Program-made: the position numbers and the translations under genes
Part shown: piece after piece, positions 29,282-40,000 of the stretch
Layout: the number at the start of each line of letters is the position of its first letter
How positions within the stretch are numbered: the stretch's first letter is position 1
Assembly: GCA_018806915.1 (NCBI GenBank)
Contig: JAGKQI010000100.1
Location: 186,001-250,000 of the forward strand
Direction: 5' to 3'
Length of the DNA stretch: 64,000 nt
Source of the DNA: Phytophthora colocasiae
Lineage: Eukaryota > Oomycota > Peronosporomycetes > Peronosporales > Peronosporaceae
The notes under the pieces: model-generated
Seen by the model: the letters and a program-made list of their open reading frames with translations, nothing else
The model's database searches: none
Told to the model about the DNA's origin: nothing

Positions 29282-31237
29282 ATGACTGAAAGAAACAAGC
29301 GAAACCGAACAAATCCTCCGCTCCTTGACAGCAATAACTTCCCGAAACCGCTAACCTGTGTACGAGTGGTAGTTCAAAATGGTCCCGATATCCTGTGTGT
29401 GCCTCATATTGTTGCCAAACTTGATGAATTTCTCGATGGCTCCTGGAAACGGACTCTTACCGAAGCCTGCGCGTCCAACTTCCATCATCTAGTTGAACGA
29501 CTTCTTGCAAGACAGAACGTTGCTAACCCATCCAAAGGTTTTTGGCATCGATCTGACTATCGACAATGGCAATTCGAGAAATGTTTGAACAAGACGGTGG
29601 AGGTGGGGAATTTGAAAATGGTTCAACTATTGACAAAACACTTTCGAGACTGCTGTATTAGGAAACAACTAGTTGTAGCGGCTACAAAACGTGGCCTATC
29701 CGACATTGTAAAATGGCTACTTGAGTGCGACTGCGATGTCGAGTGGGATGCTTATATCGTTTGTATAGCTATTTTACAAGGGCAGTTTGAATTGGCGAAA
29801 TGGCTACAAAAGAGGCTACCGACCGCCTCTGCGAACGAGATCGCAGGGTGGGCGCAGGCAGCAGCTGAAAAAGGAGACCTGGCAATGGTTAAATGGGCTT
29901 GCAGCTTACTGACTGAGCGGGATACTGATCAGAACCCTCGTTATGCACTGGAAGAATTGGATTTGATTGGAGTTGTGCGGGATGCCACCAGTTATGGTCA
30001 CCTTCATGTACTACAATGGATAATGGACGAGCCGCATCGAAACGTTTTTCTTTACAAGCGTTTCCATTCAGAATTAAAGGACACTCCACAAGACAAGATT
30101 GATGTTTGGACGGCAGCAGCTCGTGGACATATCGCTACTCTCACTTGGTTAATTCACCACTACCCGCAAATGTGCGACGTTCGTTATGCATATTCAAGTG
30201 CTGCTGGAAATGGCCACCTGGATATTATTCGCTTACTGCTTTCGTTTCGCATTGAAAAAATTTCTTCATCAGAAGCTGTTGGTGCAGCTGCAAGAAATGG
30301 CCATCTTGATACTGTAAAGTGCCTCGTAGCTGCAGGATTCTTAGCGTATGATGCCATAAACTGTGCCGCAAGCTATGGATTCCTCGATACCGTGAGGTGG
30401 CTACACGAAAATACCCCGCACAGCTGCAGTAGGGTTACGATGTATCGTGCAGCGATAAACGGCCACCTGGATGTCGTGAAGTGGCTTCATGAAAATTGTA
30501 GAGAAGGATGCTACGATGGTACTATGACTACTGCTGCGAGTCAAGGTCATTTGGACGTAGTTCAATGGTTTCATGAGAACACGACGAAAGATTGTACAAC
30601 AAAAGCAATGGATAGGGCTGCGAGGAAAGGAGACCTTGAAATGGTAAAGTGGCTCCACTCCAATAGAACGGAAGGTTGTACAACCGATGCTATGAATGCT
30701 GCCGCTGGACACGGACACCTAGACGTGGTAAAGTGGCTTCATTTCAAGAGAAAGGAGGGTTGTACAACTCACGCCATGGATTTTGCTGCTGAAGATGGAC
30801 ATCTCGATACGGTGAAATGGCTGCATGCGAATCGATCGGAGGGCTGCACCACGCAAGCGATGGATAGAGCAGCACAAAACAATCACCTTGCAGTGCTAAA
30901 GTGGCTCGACAAAAACAGGACAGAAGGGTTTACGGCCCATGCCATACGCGGTGCAGTTCGAATGGGCAGCTTGGAAGTACTTGAGTGGCTTTATTCTCGA
31001 CAACCTGAGCTTTGTCGAATTACTGCAGTGCATTGTGCAAACAACGTGCTAGCGTGCTGTTCCCACTTTGGTATTTTGTGGTTTTTGTACCAGAATTGCC
31101 GTGAGTGCTGCTTAATTGAGACTCTAAAGAAGGCTCTTGTTGCTAAACGTAAGCGACTAGAGTTTGCGGAATGGGCGTACGTTCACCACCGGCACGAATT
31201 CGAGCTGAGTGTTGCGGAACCCTTATTTGCTGACTGA
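29282..31237 (+). CDS. Ankyrin-repeat protein, unit 1
   Basis: 651 residues, one exon. An N-terminal region of about 130 residues (LTCVRVVVQNGPDILCVPHI) precedes degenerate ankyrin repeats. From about residue 275 the repeats become regular, with a 28-residue period: GHLDVVKWLHENCREG, GDLEMVKWLHSNRTEGCT, GHLDTVKWLHANRSEGCT and so on, each with a WLH/WL(D/Y) core and an AMDxAAxxG second helix. This is the short ankyrin variant common in oomycetes. Ankyrin arrays are protein-binding scaffolds; no partner is evident and there is no signal peptide or membrane span. A close paralogue (34772) and at least three pseudogenes surround it, so this is a local expansion. The C-terminus is HEFELSVAEPLFAD. 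Confidence 0.88.
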   Translation: MTERNKRNRTNPPLLDSNNFPKPLTCVRVVVQNGPDILCVPHIVAKLDEFLDGSWKRTLTEACASNFHHLVERLLARQNVANPSKGFWHRSDYRQWQFEKCLNKTVEVGNLKMVQLLTKHFRDCCIRKQLVVAATKRGLSDIVKWLLECDCDVEWDAYIVCIAILQGQFELAKWLQKRLPTASANEIAGWAQAAAEKGDLAMVKWACSLLTERDTDQNPRYALEELDLIGVVRDATSYGHLHVLQWIMDEPHRNVFLYKRFHSELKDTPQDKIDVWTAAARGHIATLTWLIHHYPQMCDVRYAYSSAAGNGHLDIIRLLLSFRIEKISSSEAVGAAARNGHLDTVKCLVAAGFLAYDAINCAASYGFLDTVRWLHENTPHSCSRVTMYRAAINGHLDVVKWLHENCREGCYDGTMTTAASQGHLDVVQWFHENTTKDCTTKAMDRAARKGDLEMVKWLHSNRTEGCTTDAMNAAAGHGHLDVVKWLHFKRKEGCTTHAMDFAAEDGHLDTVKWLHANRSEGCTTQAMDRAAQNNHLAVLKWLDKNRTEGFTAHAIRGAVRMGSLEVLEWLYSRQPELCRITAVHCANNVLACCSHFGILWFLYQNCRECCLIETLKKALVAKRKRLEFAEWAYVHHRHEFELSVAEPLFAD

Positions 31238-31544
31238 GTGGATTGACTACTTTGTTCAGCAGTTTTGATCGAATTATTTGTTGAGATCGACACTACTTCC
31301 CGAAAAAAATAAAGTTTACATTGGTTGTTTTCTTCTGCTTGATGTTCGCTGTACCAACGAAATGGACGCTCCGAAGTATTTAATGGTCTTCGGTAATTTG
31401 CAAAACTTGTAGTAGACAATTGAGAACTCTTGATAACCAACTTTAGCAGAAGTCAACAATACTGTTGTTTTATAGATTGCCTACATGAATATCATTAGGA
31501 AGGTCCGTCCAATCAATTCGATCAAAACTGCTAAACAAGTAGTG
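31238..31544. other. Spacer at the junction of the duplication units
   Basis: 307 bp, AT-rich. Similarity to the parental Argonaute locus begins abruptly at about 31545, so the left breakpoint of unit 2 lies here. No gene seen. Confidence 0.55.
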
Positions 31545-32692
31545 AATCCACTGTGTCACTTAATGGAGCTCCGGTGGAGATCTTCAAGTATCACGTACTT
31601 GTCGAGAGGGAGACGAACGTCGAATTCAGTGAGGTGGGGCAAACACCACGTTTATCACGCTCTTTGGTGCGAAAGGTTATTGATGCAGCCTTAAGACAGT
31701 ACCAATCCGAGTTTGGAGGAATCTGTGTCGTCCACGATAGCGTAGCCGCTATCTACGTCCCTTCCAGGCTTCGATGGGACTCCAAGACTTTCGCCAACAT
31801 TAATCCTGATGATTTTCAGCCAACGCCATCAGCCTCAGGTTGCAGGAATTTGTCCCTGCAAATTAACAGTAGACTGGGCGGGAAGAACTCCATTCTGCGT
31901 GAACCATTGCCACTTGTGAGCACTGCTCCTACAATCGTTATTGGTGCTGACGTGGAGCATCCTCGACCAGGAATGGGCTCGAGACCTTCGATTGCTGCTG
32001 TTGTTGCGTCAATGGATCGCTATTCGGCAAAGTACATTGCTCGTGTAGCTGCACAGACAGCTGCGAACGACATCCACCACTTGCCGCATATATTGCGTGA
32101 TCTCTTGTTGGCATTCTTCAAAAATACGAACCGTAAGCCCGAGCACGTTATCTACTACCGTAACGGTGTGGACGAGGGTCGATTCCACGATATCCTAGAG
32201 GCGGAGATGCGCTCGCTTCGCGTGGCGTTCAAGATGATCTCGGATGACTACAACCCACCGGTTACCTTCATTGTCGTGAATAAGCGACACCATACGCGAG
32301 CTGCTTTCCTCGAGAATGACAGAAACATGGCCCCCGGCACAGTAATCGACACAGGAATTGTGGATTCGCACCGCTTCGATTTCTTTCTGTATGGCCATAA
32401 TGGTCCACTGGGCACAAGCGTTCCGTGCCACTACACTGTTCTGCACGATGAGAACAAGATGTCGGCCGAAGATATCCAGAGATTGACCTTCTTCCTTTGT
32501 TTTACGTGTGCACGTTGTGCAAAATCGGTGTCTTGTGCTGCGCCTGTGTACTATGCGGAAATGGTTTCTGAACGAGCTCGGTTGTACCTGAAGGAAGAAT
32601 CCTACAATTCTTTCGCAGAAGGCTCATTCACTTCAAACTTTGACTTTGCGGATCTGCACGAGAACCTCAAGGACTCCATGTATTTCATCTGA
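31545..32692 (+). pseudogene. Truncated Argonaute copy lacking PAZ and MID regions
   Basis: Near-identical to parts of the gene at 22949. Similarity starts mid-ArgoN (about parent position 24165) and runs to SASG (parent 24446). It then jumps to CRNLSLQINSRLGG (parent about 25735) and runs to the stop and 3' flank. About 1.29 kb, including PAZ and most of MID, is cleanly missing, and the frame stays open across the junction for 379 codons (31553-32692). No in-frame ATG precedes the conserved part, and the RGG N-terminus and promoter are absent. The altered PIWI positions of the parent (NGVDEG, YYAE) are retained. Few substitutions separate the copies, so the duplication is recent. Most likely a pseudogene; a fusion through an upstream intron cannot be excluded. 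Confidence 0.85.
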
Positions 32693-32947
32693 AGAGCTAC
32701 GATTAACAAAATATCGAGACTGACACCTGCTACTTCATCATCGTTTTTGTTAAAATGTAGTTTTGCGCAGATGTACCGCTCAAACGCGTGAGCTGTGGAT
32801 AAGCCTAGCAGTAAGGGATACTAATGACACGTGGTAGAACCTTTCCAGAAGTTTAGGCAACAGCAAATACTTGTTGAGCCAAGAAACATAACCATACGAC
32901 TACGGTTTTACTGTTCGGAACGGTGTCAGTCATCGCACGCTCAATAA
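32693..32947. other. Duplicated Argonaute 3' flank
   Basis: Matches 26585-26807 with small indels, including a 40-bp-class stretch around 32820-32860 that is not in the parent. Non-coding. Confidence 0.65.
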
Positions 32948-33830
32948 TTACACGACATCACAGTCATCAAACAACTGCTCCTCAACAGTCAGCTCGAACT
33001 CGTGCCGGTGGTGAGTGTACGCCCATTCCGCAAACTCTAGGCGCTTACCTGTATCAACAAGAGCCTTCTTCAGAGTCTCCATTAAGCAGCACTCACGGCA
33101 ACTCTGGTACAAAAACCACAAAATACCAAAGTGGGAACAGTAAGCTAACACGTCGTTTGCACAATGCACTGCAGTAATTCGACAAAGCTCAGGTTGAGGA
33201 GAATAAAGCCACTCAAGTACTTCCAAGCTGCCCATTCGAACTGCACCGCGTATGGCATGGGCCGTAAACCCTTCTGTCCTGTTTTTGTCGAGCCACTTTA
33301 GCACTGCAAGGTGATTGTTTTGTGCTGCTCTATCCATCGCTTGCGTGGTGCAGCCCTCCGATCGATTCGCGTGTAGCCATTTCACCACGCCGAGATGTCC
33401 ATGTTCAGCAGCAGAATCTATGGCGTGAGTTGTACAACCCTCCGTTCTATTGGAATGAAGCCACTTCACCACGTATGGGTGTCCATTTCCAGCGGCATCA
33501 TCCATATCATCGGTTGGAGTGGAGCCACTTTACCATTTCAAGGTCGTAGCCCTGTCCATAGCTTTTTTAAGGTGACCATAACTGGTGGCAGCCTGCATAA
33601 TTCCAACCAAATCAACTACTTCCAGTGCATAATGAGGAATCTGACCAGTATCCCGCTCAGTCAGTAAGCCGTAAGTCCATTTAACCATTGCCAAGTCTCC
33701 TTTTTCAGCTGCCACCCTGCGATATCATCCGATGAGGAGGTCGGTAGTCTCTCTTGTAGCCATTTCGCTAATTCAAACTGCCCTTGTAAAATAGCTATAC
33801 AAATAATATAAGCATCCCACTGGACATCAC
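32948..33830 (-). pseudogene. Ankyrin-repeat protein pseudogene, unit 2
   Basis: On the minus strand, 33505-32948 reads as the C-terminal six or so repeats plus the family tail (TVEEQLFDDCDVV, stop TAA 32948-32950). 33830-33530 is a middle N-terminal segment (AAEKGDLAMVKWTYGLLTER) joined to KAMDRAT with loss of the intervening repeats and a frame change. The 5' end, including the start codon and first 150 or so residues, is absent. This copy keeps more of the repeat array but less of the N-terminus than the unit 1 pseudogene, so the two decayed differently after duplication. Confidence 0.8.
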
Positions 33831-34254
33831 ATAGCTGAGATCACGAATACCTCCAGATATTTTCGCTCTCGAAGCATTTATCAGCGAGTTCTTAGCTGGC
33901 GGATAGCGAACATCGTTAGCAGTACTACACCCCTCGCTAGCGGAGGTGGTGACTGCAACTACTCAAGAAAGAGCACAATGACACTTCTTCCCTAACCTAG
34001 AAATCATGTGACTGGAAGAAACTCATTCAACCTCTCGATGACGAAGGGGAGCGGCAACTCTCGCTCAGGTAATGGCGGCTTCGACCCTAATCTCCCATGA
34101 CAACGAATATGGACTCCTCGAAGCTAGACGTGAGACATTGGTACTACCATAGGCTGCAAGATGTAGTCCAGATAAAGTTAATCAACTTTTTTACCTACCT
34201 ACTAATCGAAAATCAAAACTAAAAAAGAACAAAATCATTATTCTCGAGTTGCTA
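33831..34254. other. Spacer, unit 2
   Basis: 424 bp without a gene. 33835-33930 matches 27975-28075 of unit 1. 33930-34200 has no counterpart in unit 1 that I can see, and may be an insertion or filler at a rearrangement. Confidence 0.5.
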
Positions 34255-34580
34255 ACGTACTACATAACTGCTGCTTCAACCGGTGTACCTATCTCAACCT
34301 TCACAAAATTTGTCGTCGTTACCTCCAGTGAGGGAATCACCCGAGGCTCAACTTCAGGTTAGCCAAAACAAGCAAGTTGCAAGAAAAAACTAGGGCTACA
34401 CTCTCATCAAGTCGCAGTTGTTGGGCACAATGTAGTCTACAGCCCTTCAAGCGAGCTGGTGAGCTACTCGCCTTCCACCTACTAAACGTTCTCGTGGGTA
34501 TCCTTGGTATCATCTCGGTGATACTACTACGTATAAGCATGGCTCTTATCCCAATCTCACACAATGGATCGAAATAACGT
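34255..34580. pseudogene. Rearranged fragment of the membrane-protein gene
   Basis: 34275-34355 matches the minus-strand C-terminal coding end of the gene at 28121-29062 in the same orientation. At about 34357 the sequence switches to the N-terminal coding part of that gene in the opposite orientation: the plus strand reads LQEKTRATLSSSRSC and FKRAGELLAFHLLNVLVGIL. So the middle of the gene is deleted and its 5' part inverted. No functional product is possible. Confidence 0.82.
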
Positions 34581-34771
34581 AGGTCAAAACATCCTAGAGA
34601 TCACTTGAAGTCCTTCAAGAACGATTCTCGATAGATGTCTACTAGCTTCAGTCAGAAATCTGGCTTCTCTTCACTTTCCAAGAAACCGGATCAGCATTCC
34701 CAAAATTCAATATCATTTAGAATTCATAAGCCAACCTTCAGGATTCCCATCAGACGACTCCATTTAAGACG

Positions 34772-36730
34772 ATGACTGGAAGAAGCAAGCGAAGCCAAAT
34801 AAATCTTCCGCTCCTTGACGATATGCCCAGCAACAACTTCCCGATATCGCTAACCTGTGTACGAGTGGTAGTTCAAAATGGTCCCGATATACTGTGTGTG
34901 CCTCATATTGTTGCCAAACTTGACGAGCTTCTCGATGGCTCCTGGAAATGGACTCTTACCGAAGCCTGCGCGTCCAACTTCCATCATCTAGTTGAACGAC
35001 TTCTTGCAAGACAGAAAGCTGCTAACCCATCCAACGGTTTTTTGCATCGATCTGACTTTCGACAATGGCAATTCGAGAAATGTTTGAGCAAGACGGTGGA
35101 GGTGGGGAATTTGAAAATGGTTCAACTATTGACAAAACACTTTCGAGACTGTCGAGTTCTGAAGCGACCTATTATAGCGGCTATAAAACGTGGCATACCC
35201 GACATGGTAAAATGGCTACTTGAGTGCGAATGCGATGTCCAATGTGATACTTATATTGTTTGTCTAGCAATTTTACAAGGGCAATTTGAATTAGCAAAAT
35301 GGCTACAAAAGAGGCTACCGACCCCCTCTGCGAACGAAATCGCAGAGTGGGCGCAGGCAGCAGCTGAAAAAGGAGACTTGGCCATGGTTAAATGGTCTTG
35401 CGGCTTACTGACTGAGCGGGATACTGATCAGAACCCTCGTTATGCTCTGGAAGAAGTTGATTTGGTTGGAGTTGTGCAGGATGCCACCAGTTATGGTCAC
35501 CTTCATGTAATACAGTGGATGATGGACGAGCCGATTCGAAACATTTTTCTGTCAGGATTAAAGGAATCTCCACAGGACAAGATTAATGTTTCTATGGCAG
35601 CAGCTCGTGGACATATCGCTACTCTCACTTGGTTAATTCACCACTACCCGCAAATGTGCGACGTTTGTTATGCATATTCAAGTGCTGCTGGAAATGGCCA
35701 CCTGGATATTATTCGCTTACTGCTTTCGTCTCCCATTAGAAACATTTCTTCACCAGAAGCTGTTGGTGCAGCTGCAAGAAATGGTTATCTTGATATTGTA
35801 AAATGCCTCGTAGCCGCAGGATTCTCAACGAATAAAGCCATAGACTGTGCCGCAGAGGGTGGATACCTCAGTGTTGTAGAATGGCTTCACGAAAATACCC
35901 CACACAGCAGCATTACGAATGCGATGCATCATGCAGGGATAAACGGCCACCTGGATGTCGTGAAGTGGCTTCACGAAAATTGTAGAGAGGGATGCTACGA
36001 TGGTACTATGACTACTGCTGCTATCCGAGGTCATTTAGATGTGGTTCAATGGTTTCATGAGAACACCAATGCAAGTTGCACAATAAGAGTATCCATTATT
36101 GCTGCTGAGGCTGCGAGGAAAGGTGACCTCGACATGGTAAAGTGGCTACATTTCAATAGAACGGAAGGTTGTACAACGGATGCTATGGATTATGCCGCTG
36201 GAAATGGTCACCTTGACGTGGTGAAGTGGCTTCATTCCAATAGAACGGAGGGTTGTACAACTCACGCCATAGATTGTGCTGCTGAACATGGACATTTCGG
36301 CGTGGTGAAATGGCTACATGCGAATCGATCGGAGGGCTGCACCACGCAAGCGATGGATAAAGCAGCACAAAACAATCATCTTGCAGTGCTAAAGTGGCTC
36401 GACCAAAACAGGACAGAAGGGTTTACGGCCCATGCCATACGCGGTGCAGTTCGTATGGGCAACTTGGAAGTACTTAAGTGGCTGTATTCTCGTCAACCTG
36501 AGCTTTGTCGAATTACTGCAGTGGATTGTGCAAACGACGTGCTAGCGTACTGTTCCCACTTTGGTATTTTGTGGTTTTTGTACCAGAATTGCCGTGAGTG
36601 CTGCTTAATGGAGACTCTGAAGAAGGCTCTTGTTGCTACAGGTAAGCGACTAGAGTTTGCGGAATGGGCGTACGTTCACCACCGGCACGAGTTCGAGCTG
36701 AGTGTTGCGGAACCCTTATTTGCTGACTGA
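34772..36730 (+). CDS. Ankyrin-repeat protein, unit 2 paralogue
   Basis: 652 residues, one exon, ATG at 34772, colinear with the gene at 29282 and very similar throughout. Differences include a few extra residues near the start (DDMPSNNFP), a shorter RNIFLSGLKE segment, and a three-residue longer repeat (SIIAAEAARKG). The C-terminal array has the same 28-residue WLH units (GHLDVVKWLHSNRTEGCT, GHFGVVKWLHANRSEG) and the same tail (SVAEPLFAD). The frame is intact, so both copies may be expressed. Role: probable protein-binding scaffold, partner unknown. It is the last intact host gene before the transposon-dominated right half. Confidence 0.88.
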   Translation: MTGRSKRSQINLPLLDDMPSNNFPISLTCVRVVVQNGPDILCVPHIVAKLDELLDGSWKWTLTEACASNFHHLVERLLARQKAANPSNGFLHRSDFRQWQFEKCLSKTVEVGNLKMVQLLTKHFRDCRVLKRPIIAAIKRGIPDMVKWLLECECDVQCDTYIVCLAILQGQFELAKWLQKRLPTPSANEIAEWAQAAAEKGDLAMVKWSCGLLTERDTDQNPRYALEEVDLVGVVQDATSYGHLHVIQWMMDEPIRNIFLSGLKESPQDKINVSMAAARGHIATLTWLIHHYPQMCDVCYAYSSAAGNGHLDIIRLLLSSPIRNISSPEAVGAAARNGYLDIVKCLVAAGFSTNKAIDCAAEGGYLSVVEWLHENTPHSSITNAMHHAGINGHLDVVKWLHENCREGCYDGTMTTAAIRGHLDVVQWFHENTNASCTIRVSIIAAEAARKGDLDMVKWLHFNRTEGCTTDAMDYAAGNGHLDVVKWLHSNRTEGCTTHAIDCAAEHGHFGVVKWLHANRSEGCTTQAMDKAAQNNHLAVLKWLDQNRTEGFTAHAIRGAVRMGNLEVLKWLYSRQPELCRITAVDCANDVLAYCSHFGILWFLYQNCRECCLMETLKKALVATGKRLEFAEWAYVHHRHEFELSVAEPLFAD

Positions 36731-36888
36731 GTATATTGACACTTGCTCGGTAATTGACACAATTTGTTGCTCATTGCTTTCGATTTTAGATATCGAAAAC
36801 CGAATCATAAAATGTTTAAATGGCCTCTTGGATCTCCTTGTACACGCTGTTATATCTGTCCGCTAACATCTTGGTTAATCGAAAAGAC

Positions 36889-36896
36889 TTGATATG
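36889..36896. repeat. 8-bp target-site duplication, left copy
   Basis: TTGATATG directly before CAGGGGTC. An identical TTGATATG lies at 42641-42648 directly after GACCCCTG. Confidence 0.88.
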
Positions 36897-36914
36897 CAGG
36901 GGTCAAGAGTACTT
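36897..36914 (+). repeat. Outer terminal inverted repeat, left
   Basis: CAGGGGTCAAGAGTACTT, inverted mate at 42623-42640 (17/18). Confidence 0.88.
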
Positions 36915-37048
36915 AAGCAGCAGTACTTTGCCATAGTACTTAACCCCTCTACTCCCAACGTCGTATCTTACGCCATAGCAAAATCACTATGTCGTAAGTT
37001 ACGACATACGGCAATTAACAATAGAAAATGGATCGGGCAATACTTTAA

Positions 37049-40000
37049 CCCCTTGAACCCGAGAGCCTGGACCTTACAAGATAAGGATGATTTCTTAACG
37101 TGGACCATACAAGTTAGCAAATATTAATCTTGCTTTTAGTATTGCCTTTACAAATTTTAAGTCGTGTAGGGATAGGTGATGTATCCTTGCTTCCCGACGC
37201 TCAACATAGACAGCCTTTTAGAAAGTCCAACTGCAGATCACACTGGCATTTTGCATATGCTGTTTTGAAGACGGCCGCCTTCCGCCAGTTAAGTTTGTGT
37301 CTCACTTTCAGATTCCCTCAGTCGCAGAACCCCACGCTGCTTCTGAAAATGGCATTCAAGCTGCTGGCGCGAACTAAAGAAGGCTGGATGGACCTCGAAA
37401 CGACCCACTGGTCTTTCTGTTAACTTCACCTATCTCAAGCCTGGCAAGACCATCAAGGACGTCAAAGGAGAGGATGTATTCGTGGGTGAGGAAGCCCTGA
37501 TGAAGTACTTGGACAAGATCGACCTTGGTAAGTCTGCATGCTGTATTTGATGGTTGTTGGCGATACCTAATCTATTATCAGATGCGCTTAGGGCGAAGAA
37601 GCAAGCGAGGCGTGACGGATCGGCCAACGCTGCACGACGTCGGAAAGCTGCAAAAGCTGCGAGTATAGCCATTCCTGACACAGCAGAATGTATGTAAATT
37701 GTGTGTTGGACGAATCCAACCTACTTTGTGCTAATTGTGTGTGTTTCAGCTTCCCGTGTTCACGCACCTGGTGGAAGGTCGGTAGATCACTCACCTGACA
37801 GTGGCCTCTCACGACAGGTACAGGCTTCACCTTCCGTATCGATCTTGGGACCGGAATCAAGCCCAAGACCAAGCGTGCCATGGACTCCGGAAGCCCTCCA
37901 ACCCGTTTCTCCGCACGACACGACGTACTCACCGGGTAGCAACGGCGACCACTCCGACAGCAGCATTGGAGGTATTTCTCAATTGGTTATCTTGTATGGT
38001 CCAAATTATGCATGTCTAATAATGTATCTGGTTTTGTATCGTGTATTAGACTCGACAATCAGTCCCCGAAACCTCGATCCTGATTTTGAGGAAGCACATG
38101 ACAGCAGCGGTTCATCGAGCGACTCCGAAGATGAAAATCAGTCGGACACCAATGCGTTACAACCCAGTGCTGACGATGAGTCAAAGGAAGATTCACAAAT
38201 CAATGAACAATCAACTGAAGGTTGGTCAAACTGGTATGTACATGTTATGATTAGTGTTAACGTGTATCTCGGATTTATGTTGTATCTACAGACGTGAATC
38301 ACATTGCAGCCAACGATGATCCAAGGGAGTTTGCGCTGTTGGAATCGGACGCAGAGAACGATGATGGAGACGACAAGGACCAACCTGGTGACGCCACAGA
38401 CGCTGGGGAGGTGCAACTGCCCATTCCTCCGGAAATGCGATTTGATGACCGGCTGCTGTCTTCTCTTGGTGGGACGGAGAGCATTGCGTCGGGCATAGTG
38501 CCAGGAAATTTCCTGAAAGAGATGGGCGTGAATGGCTGGTCTGAGTTGGCATCGCACACGCCGTACGACTACCTGCAGGAGCCGTATCAGCCTCGGTCGG
38601 CTGGTTCAATGCACGAAGACTACCCACACCTGTACAGCGGCCACTCGGGGCCAACACCGAGGGCTTTAGCCGCTGCTTCAACTCCATCCGGAGCTCTGTT
38701 CTATTTCTTACAGCCTCAGCTGTGGGAAAACATCGCTGCTGAGTCCACCGACTACTTTATGGCGAGTATTGACGAGCGTGTCGAAGGGCAGCACGCAAAA
38801 CAAGTCGCACGAGAGCGTAAGCACCGAGAATATAAGGCGAAGTCGCGAGAAGCCATTCGCGAGGACGTGTTGAAGGCACCAGCTATCGAAGCAAGAGAGC
38901 TGTGTGTATTCATCGGCCTGTTGGTAGCTCGCTCTATAGCGCCAAACAAGGAAAAGCTTGCGAATCATTGGAAAACGAAGGAAGAAGGCGCCATACCCCG
39001 TGGCTGTTTTGGTCGTTTCATGACGCGCGATCGGTTCATGGCATATCTCCAGAAACCTGCATTTTAGCCCGAATGATGACCCAGCGGCGAAGAAGCGATC
39101 GCGCTTGGAAGCTGCGCCCAGTTATTGACGCTCTACAAGAGCGGTTTGCTGCGGCTTCACTCCACCTGCCATCATGGCGTTCGACGAGGCGATGCTGCCG
39201 TCACGCTCTTCGTTCAACCGCATGCGCGTGTACATCAAGGACAAGCCCCACAAATGGGGCACTAAGTTGTTTATGTTGTGCTGCTCAACTACGGCTTACT
39301 GCATTCGGTGGTATCAGACGTGTCATCGGACATCGCTCATTTTTTTTTTGGTCCACAAGTTTCGTTATCGTGTATGGTCCAAACTAACAGTTTACTATCA
39401 TGTATGTTGCAGGTTTGAAGTGTACTGCGGAAAAAGGAGAGAGCAGGTCAGACAAGCCTGACGGACCAAAAATTCCGGTCCTGCAGCCGTAGCGCGCACC
39501 ACAGCAAGTGTTCGGTCCAACCGCCCCACCGACTGGGAGAGATGAGGCTCGTTGTCATGGATCGCTTCTATTCGTCTGTGCCACTGTCGATGCAGCTGCT
39601 GACAATGGGGTTTTACGCTATTGGTACGGTGCGGACGGATCGCCAAGGACTGAGTGACAAGCTGATTCCAAAGAAGAAAAAGGGAGACAAGAAGAAGCCA
39701 CCGAAGATCCCCAAGAATAGGCCTAAGAACATTGACCGGGGCACTTTCATTGTGGCTGAGTCCTTGCATGTTCCCGCGATGCGAGTCCTGCGGTGGTGGG
39801 ACACCAGGGCCGTGCATTTACTCTGTACCGGTGGAAGTGTGAAGCCAGACCGCGTTGTTCGACGCGACGTGATCTCTGGAGAGCAACATGAAGTAGCTTG
39901 CCCCCGTGTCGTCAAGGATTACCAGACGTACATGGGAGGTGTCGACGTGCATGACCAGCTACGGCTTCAACGGTAAGCGATGATATCTTGTATGTACAAG

